Shown here: positions 54,579-64,000 of the stretch, one piece after another
Numbering within the stretch: the first letter of the stretch is position 1
Layout: each line of letters starts with the position of its first letter
Source: Adineta ricciae
Lineage: Eukaryota; Rotifera; Eurotatoria; Adinetida; Adinetidae
Assembly: GCA_905250025.1 (NCBI GenBank)
Contig: CAJNOJ010000137.1
Span: forward strand, 209,566 to 273,565
DNA: 64,000 bases
Direction: 5' to 3'
The notes under the pieces: generated by a model
Database searches by the model: none
Told to the model about the DNA's origin: nothing
The model's input: only the letters and a program-made list of their open reading frames with translations
Translations under genes and position numbers: made by a program

Positions 54579-55458
54579 CGGCTTGTCCACGCAAAGTGAC
54601 GCTTCCATAATCAAGTTTCGAAAATTTTGTTTTTCGAGTTGGCGAAGTTTGAATAGATTAATGGTTGTAGTTTTTAGCGCTGTTTACCAATACGATGTCC
54701 GTTTTGTGTAAAAATCAATTTTTTTCATCCAAAATCTAGTTTTCGTCTTTTCACAAATCGTATTTTTGGTTTTTTACCAAATAAAATTTCTTAAAGAAAG
54801 CCTGAGGATACATCATTCGATGCAGAATTCAGTTCTCTACAAAATGAGATATTTGGGTTCCACTTTGATAACTAGGATTGCTTCGTACTTTTGTGAGTAG
54901 TTTCCTCGATTACGGCCACGTTTTGAGCTCCGACTTCCATCAGTCGATTTGATTTTTGTATATACCACTTAGCTACACATAAAGACTTAGTCTTCAAAAA
55001 ATGAAATCATTTTGATCATCCTAAGTATCTGAAAAATGGCTCAGAAAAAACTGTGTCACATCGTTACAAAAACTGTCACACCGTTACGTTTGTATCGTGG
55101 GATTTATAGCCTAAGGCAAAAAGATAGGTAACTTTTCTTTTTACCATCGTGAAGCGCTTGAAAAGCTCTACAAAATTCATTCTTACCAAATTGTATTTTC
55201 ACTTACAGTTTGGCAAGAAATCACGGATTAATTATAAGTACTCGAGCTTGAGGGTCGGTTTATGTCACACCGTTACGTAATCTCATAATCGTTCTAGAAA
55301 TTCGAGCGAGTGATGGAAACTATTCATCTTTGCAGTGAACATAGAGTATGCCAAGCTGCGTCGAATAACGTTTGAATGAACTCTCTAGCGTTTCTAGTTG
55401 TTGGGATATTGATAAAATAGCGTGTCAAAATGTCACACAGTTACGCTTGGACAAGCCG
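54579..55458. mobile_element. 880-bp element with TIRs and 4-bp CAAT duplication
   Basis: Ends CGGCTTGTCCA and TGGACAAGCCG are exact 11-bp inverted repeats. CAAT is duplicated at 54575-54578 and 55459-55462, and copy A (about 37407) shows the same flanks with the element and one CAAT missing, i.e. an empty site. The right part has several GTCACA-x-CGTTACG motifs (about 55055, 55075, 55264, 55431). No transposase frame. A 4-bp duplication fits Chapaev, Sola, Ginger or piggyBac-like groups, but the ends do not decide. Confidence 0.75.
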
Positions 55459-55462
55459 CAAT

Positions 55463-56029
55463 ACGAAACGAAAAGAAAAGAGAATTTCTTGTTCACTTTG
55501 GAACTTTCTTCATAAACACATGAAAAAGTTTTTTTGAGAAAAGATTTCTTTTCTTTTCTTTTTAATTTTTAATAAATTCATCAGAAATTTTCTTAGAAAA
55601 TCTTCACAAATTATTTTCTTTAGCAAATATTTCCAATGTTAATTGGATTTTCGGTTGAAATTAATTTCATTTTTCTCATTAAAAATCTTTTTTTCGAACA
55701 TGAAGAAATTCTTCATTTATGAATTTCGAAATCTCGTTTGAGTCAACGATCGCACCGTGTTATTTCCAAAAAAAAACATCTTTCTATGAAAGAATTTCTC
55801 TTTAGATCGATAAATTAATGAATATTTCTCGATGAAAATCATTTTTATTCAACTATTTGTCTTTGAAAGATTCTTTTCTTTATCTTCGTTCGAATTTTTC
55901 ATCAAAATTCGTTTTTTCTTTTGTGTTGAATTTTCCTTTCAAATGATTTTCTATAAAATATTCATTTGAAAAATCCAACGAATTTTCTTTTTTTACTGGA
56001 AAGAAAACAAAAATGAAATTTTTCTTTTT
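55463..56029. other. Intergenic; flank of copy D and NHL copy E
   Basis: First 80 bp align with 37412-37490 (upstream of copy A). The rest is AT-rich (many TTTTCTT runs), resembling other spacers upstream of NHL copies. No gene. Confidence 0.4.
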
Positions 56030-56375
56030 TCAAATGATCAAGTCAAATCGTTGAATTCGATGATTTTCCTTATCGCCAACATAAAGATTTCCTTCACCAT
56101 CAAATGATAAACCAAAAGGAGAAGACAATTGATTAGGTTCCTTCCCTCCTCCATTTCCACCAACAATTATTTCACCTTCTTCATCTCCTTCACACCATCG
56201 CACTATTCGATGATTCGCAAAATCCGCAACATAAATTCGACCCCCATGATCAACAATGATTCCTTCAGGACCATCCAATTGATTCAGATTCTCTCCTCTT
56301 CCATTTCCACCAGCGACAACAATTCCTTCCTGTGCATCTTTTCTCCATTTCATCACACGATCATTTCCCCGATCT
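56030..56375 (-). pseudogene. NHL-repeat gene copy E, cut by the N
   Basis: Last 115 codons of a B-box/NHL gene: two complete NHL repeats and part of a third, open, ending IQRFDLII. Sequence changes at the N at 56376. It is closest in wording to copies A-C (EGIVVAGGNGRGENLNQ). Confidence 0.75.
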
Positions 56376-56376
56376 N

Positions 56377-57035
56377 TTAGATCAAGATGTTTTCACTTGG
56401 CAAATTATTCGTTGAATAACGAATAGAAATTCATATTCTTCAAATTGAATTTTTATTTGTTTTTCAGATGAACATGAAAATGTTTCTAATGTACCAAGAT
56501 TTTCGTTTATTCTTCTCTTATAACATTAATAAATTTATATGGATCAATTGATAAGATTTTCTCTCGTTTGTCGATCTGAACAAAACACGACATGTAGAAA
56601 TATTTTTCTCTCTACATTATTTTCTCTTCAGACATCAAATATAGTTCAGGTATTCTTCTCTTATTTACCCCAAACATCCTCTTCTCTTTCTTCTTATATT
56701 CTCTTGTTTGTACTTGTCTGTCTGTACTTTATCGGATCTTGTACTTCTATTCTGTTTTTTTTTTCACCTTTTACCCAAATAAAGTTTTATCCAATATAAA
56801 TTTTCGTTTGTTCACTTGATCTGAATTCTCTTCTCTTTATTTTCCTCGTAGTTTACAAAATGATTTTACATCAATTCAAAGTTGACTGTTTCAAAGTTTT
56901 CATCGTTCTGAAAAATATTTTTGAAGTATGTAGTTAATCACATATTGAGAAACTTATTTTCCTTGTAGAGTGCTCAACACACTTTCTCGCACTTTAGCTC
57001 ATAGATATTTATCAGTGGAAAAAATTCAAAATTAG
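56377..57035. other. Gene-poor sequence after the join
   Basis: No gene recognised; the 86-codon plus frame at 56539-56799 is hydrophobic and T-rich without motif. Confidence 0.35.
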
Positions 57036-57875
57036 CGTTACTTTGTCGGTGGAGGATTAGTTGGATTGTCAACGGCCCTTTTTCTACGATGCTAGTTGCC
57101 CAATTACGAGAGTGTAGTGGAAAACAATATACTCTGTCTGCTGACTATTTGGTATAGCGACAGATGGTCATGATAGTCCCATTTGTAGAATATTAGGTAT
57201 TAATCGTAGTAGAAGTGGCCATATTCGTTCTGTACGAAGTGTTCTGTTTCGTGTTCAACTTGAAGAATATCTACAGTCGGGAGTCAGACAGTTCAAAATA
57301 AAACAGCCGGATTTTGATCTTTTCGGATGACAAAATACGTGACAAAAAAAAAACATTAAAAACAATGACTTTTAAAACAATTGATAGATCACATTTAGAA
57401 ATCAAAATCTTGCGACAAGTCATCGGAAAAGTAGGGCATCAGTTGCAGATAGCTTTTCATCTGGTCAGGTGTTTCTTGCCGATGATGCTGCTGATAAAGA
57501 CGAAAATGTTCTTATGATCATTGTCGATCAGGCGATGGAATTCGGTCAATTATATTCAGTTCTTGGTGTCAGTGATGAACTTTCATCTGCTTAAAAATCT
57601 GATCAATGGAATGGTCAACTTGGAACACGACCTCCACATATATTGGTATCAAAAAATAACAAACAAATTTCGACATTTGATCTATTCAAAACTGGTTGAG
57701 AATTGTTTACAGAAGATAAACATTGGTGCACATCTGCAACATTAGAATGCGTGCAAATCAATGTCGATATGATACCGTCGGACTTGAAAATATTTCGTAA
57801 AGCTTTCGGTAGAAAAGTAACAGGTGTATCGTTAATTCGCCCCGGTGGTTTTATAGTGAATTTGATAATTGATGA
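57036..57875 (+). pseudogene. FAD-dependent aromatic monooxygenase, decayed
   Basis: In-order fragments match the phenol-hydroxylase/TfdB-type flavoprotein monooxygenases: FVGGGLVGLSTALFL (FAD Rossmann loop, about 57043), ATDGHDSPICRILGINRSRS and VRSVLFRVQLEEYLQSGVRQ (about 57160-57290), a degenerate third FAD motif LADDAADKDENVLM (about 57477), PPHILVSKNNKQISTFDLFK (about 57632), and the C-terminal thioredoxin-like end VTGVSLIRPGGFIV (about 57815). Stops and shifts separate them and the part between the first and second fragments is mostly deleted. Such enzymes hydroxylate aromatic compounds in bacteria and fungi, so a foreign origin is plausible. No longer functional. Confidence 0.7.
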
Positions 57876-57902
57876 AAAACAAAATGTTAAATTTAATATG
57901 AG

Positions 57903-57921
57903 AAGAGAGAGAGAGAGAGAC
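57903..57921. repeat. Short GA microsatellite
   Basis: A gagagagagagagaga run just after the decayed monooxygenase. Confidence 0.8.
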
Positions 57922-59425
57922 AACAATTAGTTTAATTAATTAATCGTATTTCGACACTGATGAGATTGCAATTGATCAATCAATACTCCTGATCTTCCTG
58001 TAAGACATTATCAAAAAAGGTATTCAGGAAATTCTTTGGTAGAAAATACACCAATGAAATGATAAACATCTTCTAAAAATAAATTTATTTCTCTTAGTGA
58101 TGAAACTAATTTTCTTATATCATCAATATAAAGATGTGGATGAAGACTTTGAAAATTCAAGAAAACCCTTCATCCGTATTCTTTACGGTTGATACACAAA
58201 AAAAGAATCCAATTGTTAATGTCTTTATTTAGAAATCAAAAAACAGAAATCCAAGGTTCACCTATATAACTGAAAAAAATTTTGTTGTTTTTAGAGTCAC
58301 AATAGATCGAAAGTAGAAGTCAAGAAATAATATCATCCGACGCCATTTTTATGATTTATCTAATTTATTGAATAACTATATAAAATGATATACAAAATAC
58401 ATCTCATTTTCATTGTATAGGTACATCGAATTCAAAAGGCATATTCACATGTATTGTTTAATCAGAAAAGCTGACAGGAAATCTTTTCTTTTCAAGCAAA
58501 AATTCCAAAGTTTTCCCCAACATCGTTTTCTCGAGCGTAGTCAGCGCATAAAAGTCAACGCGCATCTATGAATATATCCAAGTAAATTAAAGGTAATCAC
58601 AGTCAACATTGAAAATGGTTAGAAGATAATCGCGTGTTGAGTTTGATTTATTTCACTTTCAAAAAAAGTATTTTTTTAATGAGATATCAACAGATTTGGA
58701 AAAACACGTTGATAATACTTATAGAGTTTATTCTCAATGATTTCAACAAGGCAAAACTCCGAGTCCACATGAGAAATCTACATTTTGATTTGTTTAAAAT
58801 CTGAGAATTGCCTTTAAACATATCGATAATAGTTGCTTTTCTTTGGATTATACAAGAAGTACCCGTACGCTATGTAAAAGATTTTAAACAACAACAAAAT
58901 CTAATCAAAAGACAAAGAAATGCAATGAAAATGCCCTGCGGAAGAACAGAATGCAAAACTAATTGTTACAGATATGAGCAATAAAATATTTCATGGTATT
59001 AATAACAAATGTTAATGCTAAATTAGATTTTTTAAAAACATAGTTAATTTTTTTTTTATTGGAGATATTCTACCAAATGTTTTTCTCGATTTTTGAAAAC
59101 AAAATGCTATAACGAAGAAGATATGGCCTGGATCATGATGAAACATAAAAAAGCAAAAGAGAATCCGGATTTTTTGTTCAAGAAAAAGAAAAGATAGACT
59201 TTTAGAGAATCAGAAAATAATTAAGAAAGTAGTATAGTTGCGAGACATGAGAATTATTTTTAGCTAAAGGAAATAATGTGCTACAAAGAATAAAACATCC
59301 GATGAGAAAAAGAAACTCATTATTTCGAGTGAAAGTGCATATACGAATAAATGGGTTCAAGAAAGCATACAAATGAAATTGTCTTACCGTTAATCTTTTA
59401 TTTATTCTATTAAAACTTCTAGAAA
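57922..59425. other. Gene-poor AT-rich DNA
   Basis: No gene, repeat or RNA was recognised in 1.5 kb. Tracts of A/T are frequent. Confidence 0.35.
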
Positions 59426-60427
59426 ATGATCGTTGGATTGTCAAATAATTCGACAAATAGATGGAGTTCAATAGTTTTATATGAAAATGATTTTCTTCTC
59501 TCGATTGTATGTTTCGGTATATTTCTTCATTGTTTATTATGGATTCAATTTTTTCTTCATCGAATTAAATTTGATTTGAGTTTTATATTTCCTGTGTGTT
59601 ATATTTCAACAGATATGTTTATGTTTATTGGATATCTTATTCAATATGTTATTCGTAGTACAATGTCAACAGGAACATGGAATGCTTTATGTTATTTCGA
59701 AGGATATTTTACATTGTATTTCAATATGCTTGAGCCATTCTTTTTAACTTCTCTTAATATTTGTCGTTATTGTCAAATTGTTTATAACAAAAAGATTTAT
59801 TCAGTTCATCGTCATTTGATATTATTTATTTGTTTCATCATTCCTTTCTTAATATTGATTAATATAGTTGTTCAAAATCAAATGAATTGGTGCATTGTTA
59901 TTGGAACAGCAGGATCAAGTTGTTCTTTAACTTATACATCGATTCCGATTCGAATATGGAACATGAGTGTTTTGTTTGCTTTACCAATTGGAATTACTTT
60001 TCTAACATCGATTAAATGTTTGATGTTTCTTAAACGAACTCAATCACAGCAAATTATAATTCAGCGAAATCATTATCGTCGATTAATCTATCGTTATGTT
60101 TGTTTCTATACGATTTGGTTGATTCTATGGACACCATTGATGATATTAAATTTTTTATGTATCGAGACAATTGATGGAAAAATTAATTTCATTGCGACGG
60201 CTGGAAATACATTCGAATCGTGTTTAGATGGTGTTATTCTTATTTTTTTGGACAAACGTTTTGAAATGGCATGGAGAAAATCGTTTGATGCAATTCGACA
60301 GAAGTTTGCTGGGCAGAAAAAGAACAAAGTCACTCCGACATGTCAACAAATATTAGTTAGACAGAACGAAGTTCATCTACGGAAAGAGGAAGTTGTACGG
60401 GCGACACGAGTCATTTTAGCTTCATAA
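59426..60427 (+). CDS. Rhodopsin-like GPCR, third family
   Basis: Single exon, 333 aa with NNST glycosylation site at the N-terminus and seven hydrophobic segments (about 22-43, 52-74, 92-118, 132-152, 175-197, 220-243 and 258-275). The first extracellular loop has Cys (NALCYFEGYF) and the second Cys (GSSCSLTY). TM6 contains WLILWTPLMIL, a CWxP-like motif in which WTP stands for the toggle-switch tryptophan and proline. The C-terminal tail is long and basic (KKNKVTPTCQQ). It differs from the other GPCRs here (different TM2 and tail). The start at 59426 is the first ATG; ligand unknown. Confidence 0.8.
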   Translation: MIVGLSNNSTNRWSSIVLYENDFLLSIVCFGIFLHCLLWIQFFLHRIKFDLSFIFPVCYISTDMFMFIGYLIQYVIRSTMSTGTWNALCYFEGYFTLYFNMLEPFFLTSLNICRYCQIVYNKKIYSVHRHLILFICFIIPFLILINIVVQNQMNWCIVIGTAGSSCSLTYTSIPIRIWNMSVLFALPIGITFLTSIKCLMFLKRTQSQQIIIQRNHYRRLIYRYVCFYTIWLILWTPLMILNFLCIETIDGKINFIATAGNTFESCLDGVILIFLDKRFEMAWRKSFDAIRQKFAGQKKNKVTPTCQQILVRQNEVHLRKEEVVRATRVILAS

Positions 60428-62780
60428 AGAAAAGTCAATATTCACACTCTTAGCCTCAAATTCTAAGAAAAACTCAGATCTCAAAAGATTAAATTGTATT
60501 CCGCGGATATTCTGACACTTTCACCATCAAGATTAAAGATTGTTCAGTCTGATTTCGCTTGAGATCGTTGAAGTGAAAATATGTTGTTATAAGATATTTC
60601 TTTCGAACACATCTTCAAATCGAATATCATTCAATGAAGAAGCATTTATTCGATCGATTGATATCCGTTCAACATAATTCATCTAACTTTTTTTGCGATT
60701 TGAAGTTTCGCGTATTTCTTCTATGTAGATCTATTTTAAATACAATTTCTTTCACGTTTGATTAAATCGGAGCTGAGAAATTTACCACTTGTTTAGTCTG
60801 AAGTGAAGAAAATCGAATGAAAAAACCATCCGATTTGCAAAAACAGTCAATGGACTATTAAAGCCTTTTTGACTTGAAGAGAATTGAATCAAAACAACAT
60901 GTCGACAAAGATGTATCATATCTTTTCATATTCTCCCTCGAAGTTTTCAAGCTCAAGAAACTAGAAGTGATCATTTTTTCGAATACAAATCATTTATTAA
61001 CAATCCAGGGAGAATTAAAGAAACACGGAAGCTGCATGGCGAAGAATTTGCTCTTTCTGATATATCACTTGAACTTCGAGAAACATGCAGAAGCGACAAC
61101 TTATACTAATATTCAAGTTCTCTATTACGCAGAGGAGAAAAAAATCCCAATTTGTTTGATGAACCAATGAAATTTCAAACAATCGATTTGTCAACACGAA
61201 AGGTTTATTAGAATATAAATGGATATGTTGAAGAAGAACAATGAACTATTCGAAGATATTCATATTTTACTAATAATGAACAACATACTATTGAAAAAGA
61301 ACGCGTTTATCGAATACCCGTCCGCTCTTTCGGGTGTTAATCGTTCGTACCGGTAGAAGTGATAGTAATCCTACACTGTCGTAAAATCATTTGCTGAAGT
61401 TTGATTTTTATTATCCTATATAAATTGTTTCATCATAAAACACTGAGCCATATTTTTTTATGTACGATACCTTAGAATTAAAGATTTGATTTTAGAGTGT
61501 GGCGTAAATCTTACTATTCGTTAACTTAGATAGACGAAGAATCGTAATGAGAGACAATTATAAAACAAATCATACGTTGGAATTTCTCCTCGACATGACC
61601 ATTGGTCAAGTTTTTCAGAAATATTAATAATAAATCGATTAATTAAAATTGATCTCAGATTTCCATTCTTCATCTTCAATTATTTTTTGTTCTCTGATTA
61701 TTTAGACCGGTCAGGAGAGTGTGAACATCTAATCAAATCGCTAGACGGAATATAATGAAAAGAAAATGTGAATTCAAACGCTACTCGTCGAATAACGTTC
61801 AATTAAATTCGGTCGACATTTTAAATGAAGTATATACAGATTAAAGAGAGGTCATGCCAAGATATCAACGATTCGAATAAAAAAAGCAAACCATTTAGAA
61901 CATCAGAATCGATTTCAATTAAATTTTTTTCAGTCTCATCATCGTGTATCGTTCGATTTGATGCATCGCGGTGTTCAAAAAGAATCAACATAAAACTCCA
62001 TCCAATTACATTTAATATGAAGCCAACAACGATTTCAGTTATTGTAAAATAGAAATCATAATGATTTCGAAAAATACATTTGATATCGTTTCATAGTTTT
62101 CACTGAATTTACTTCGTTTTTAGGTCAATCGAATGCAATACATTACAACTATTCAAACGCAATCTTACAGGCGGGTTTGAAAGGCGATTCGCCAACATCT
62201 TTATTTTATCAAACACCTTTAAAGAGAACTTTTCTTCATTCCTCTATACTACATGTTACGATTTGAATAATTATCAAATCTACATATTAAAAAGAAAGAT
62301 ACTGATAGCGATCTACCCTTATGCAAACATCTTTCGCGATGTTCTCGATCTCATGAAAGTTGTTCATATACTGAGATTTGAATCTTCCATAACCACTATA
62401 CAAGCAATAACTTAAACAGAAAGTTGAAATCAATTCCGAGCTCGTTGCCAGACACTCCTCTCATAGTCCTCTATTGCTTCAGCTGGAAAGAATTGGAGAA
62501 AAAATTACTATTTCCGGTGAATTTCTTTACTTTATTAAAATAGTATAGAAGTATGGATTTCATATGAGAATGATGCGATTGTTAAGTGAAACATAGATAA
62601 ATGAAGACGCAGTTTCATCGTATCTTCATTAAGATTCGAATCCAAGAAACGGTTGTAATTTCATTCGCAGACATTTTGAGTGTAAATTTTACGATTTAAA
62701 CATTGAATAACCTCAAATCGAATACACATTTTCTTATTTCTTTTTATAGAAAAAATAAACGCACAATCAGAGTGTTTTTT
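60428..62780. other. Gene-poor DNA with one unassigned ORF
   Basis: Only a 98-codon plus frame at 60874-61170 stands out (KHAEATTYTNIQVLYYAEEKK...), and its reading seems to continue past the stop for some 20 codons. It vaguely recalls a TIR-type end (YAEEKKIPICLM) but cannot be assigned. No other gene was seen. Confidence 0.3.
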
Positions 62781-62894
62781 TCGCATGTTATTGTTCTTTG
62801 CTACTTCTACTTGGAAATGTTCAGATAATCACGTGGTCAATATCGGTTTGTGCAAGAATTTAGGTGGTTGTCGGCAGAACGAACGATTTTCATC

Positions 62895-63195
62895 TATGAC
62901 CAAGAAGAAAGTGAGACTATTACTCTTGATCATGAATGGGAAGAAAGATTATAGAAGGTTACTGGTGCTCCTACAGATCCAACTACAAGAATGGAGTTTA
63001 ATTGTAATACATGGGAAGATGTGACATTTGGTGATTTTAGATTAATTCGTGGTTTTTCAAAATATCTCTATCTAAGTGCTTCTCAGCAATATAAAGTTAA
63101 GGATTCAAAGGAAATACCAGTACTTGCTGCAACAGAAGAATGGACAGGATCGAGACATGAACGGTTAGTTTCATATTATCGACAACATCTTTCAT
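62895..63195 (+). pseudogene. Unrecognised coding relic
   Basis: A coherent frame reads IYDQEESETITLDHEWEERL, then TAG (about 62950), then KVTGAPTDPTTRMEFNCNTW, GDFRLIRGFSKYLYLSASQQ and AATEEWTGSRHERLVSYYR. The composition looks like real protein with one stop, so it may be a decayed gene. The family was not recognised. Confidence 0.35.
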
Positions 63196-63835
63196 GTGAC
63201 CATAGGCTCATATTATCAATAGTAATCATGAAGGTAGTTAAGGAACTAATAGTAAAGATCTGTCTATTGGAGAAATGTAACGTTATTCCTTATTATTCTT
63301 ACTTTTATCGCTCGAAAAAGTCGATAATCTTGAGGGCTTCAGTGACGCCAGTGAATCAATGTAGGAAAGAAACTAACATTTACCTTCACCCTCATCGATA
63401 ATTCAATCAGTAAAAGAGTTAATAAAATTTCAAATCTGATATTCTCGAACAACAAATTCATATGTATCAACTACCCGAATGTTCACTTGAAATTATTTAA
63501 AATAGTAATCGGTACAGGATGAACATTTTTTCCAATTCTTTTTCTCAAACCACTGTGAAATCTTATATAAATATTATCCTTATCAAGAGATCACATGAAA
63601 TGTCAATGTTACTGCAACTTTTATTTAAATGATGTTTGTGTATATCTTGATCGATTTAGTTCTCTTAGTGATTGTTATTCTGAGAGTTATGATTGTAATA
63701 GTGATACATGACTGTCCTGGTTATAATCATTGTTTTTGCTGAAGTTTATCATGTTGATAAAATCAATGGTCTTGACAATATCTCCAATCAAATTTGATGT
63801 CATTTCGTTTTCAAATATTATATTCAGAATATTCT
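63196..63835. other. Intergenic; no gene seen
   Basis: AT-rich DNA between the coding relic and the 3' end of the LamG gene. Confidence 0.35.
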
Positions 63836-64000
63836 TCATTTTGATTGAATTGTTAATTTTTGAACATTACTCGCATTTAATTCACGCGTATACACACGAA
63901 ATTCATCAATAAAACCATTATATGAAGTTTCATTAACGTCACATACGTAACAATTTTGTGAACAATTGCCAACAGTGATTGTATATGATGGATCGATTGA
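63836..64000 (-). CDS. 3' end of a LamG-like domain gene (partial)
   Basis: The last 54 codons plus TGA (63836-63838) read on the minus strand: SIDPSYTITVGNCSQNCYVC...NGFIDEFRVYTRELNASNVQ. The G-x-IDEFRVYTREL signature is the final strand of LamG/concanavalin-like domains and resembles the end of the LamG gene at 43421 (VDELYIFSQAL). The gene continues beyond the window edge. Extracellular protein expected. Confidence 0.65.
   Translation of the reverse strand, partial: SIDPSYTITVGNCSQNCYVCDVNETSYNGFIDEFRVYTRELNASNVQKLTIQSK

Noticed and set aside
56539-56799. 86-codon hydrophobic frame
   Set aside because: T-rich low-complexity sequence, no start context, no motif, no second copy.
1-64000. 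CRISPR arrays, operons, ribosome-binding sites, telomere arrays
   Set aside because: None seen. The genes have spliceosomal introns and no spacer-repeat or tandem telomeric arrays were noticed.

Overview
The window looks like nuclear DNA from a bdelloid rotifer (Adineta/Rotaria type). This is inferred from content: an AT-rich genome, very short GT-AG introns (mostly 40-70 nt), rhodopsin-type GPCRs, NAD:arginine ADP-ribosyltransferases, LamG/NHL proteins, and bacterial-type genes (a D-Ala-D-Ala-ligase-like ATP-grasp enzyme and a GGDEF diguanylate cyclase) embedded among intron-bearing animal genes. Many loci occur as two or more diverged copies, as expected for a degenerate tetraploid. Seven joins marked by N (19512, 33084, 40236, 47813, 49137, 52463-52495, 56376) put a near copy of already seen sequence next to itself, so several tandem or palindromic duplications may be scaffolded haplotypes or homoeologues rather than true neighbours.

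0-10 kb: gene relics, a 0.9-kb mariner-like foldback element, a five-exon F-box gene, a truncated glycosyltransferase-like gene, a four-TM membrane protein with a decayed paralogue, and an ADP-ribosyltransferase (ART). 10-26 kb: a complete eight-exon xanthine dehydrogenase, then a cassette of (B-box/coiled-coil + ADP-ribosylglycohydrolase) and (protein kinase + LRR), present twice as a 5.4-kb direct repeat around the N at 19512, closed by an omega-class glutathione transferase. 26-34 kb: a GPCR, the Ddl-like ligase, a decayed second ATP-grasp gene, an intact membrane diguanylate cyclase, an aquaporin exon relic, a second ART and an inverted half copy of it. 34-56 kb: a PPT1-like pseudogene, then repeated copies of B-box/NHL, GPCR, cathepsin-like protease and secreted NHL/LamG genes, nearly all on the minus strand. 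56-64 kb: a decayed FAD monooxygenase, a GPCR, long gene-poor DNA, and the 3' end of a LamG gene running off the window.

Four points stand out. (1) A bacterial-type diguanylate cyclase with every recognisable catalytic and I-site motif sits uninterrupted inside animal DNA. (2) One B-box/coiled-coil first exon, always ending in the same intron phase, is joined to two unrelated effector modules (ADP-ribosylglycohydrolase, NHL propeller). (3) ADP-ribose writers (ART) and erasers (ARH) share the same neighbourhood as a kinase-LRR gene. (4) A papain-like protease carries three perfectly regular six-cysteine repeats between propeptide and catalytic domain. Exon structures were derived by hand from splice sites and reading frame; each complete gene model adds up to a whole number of codons.
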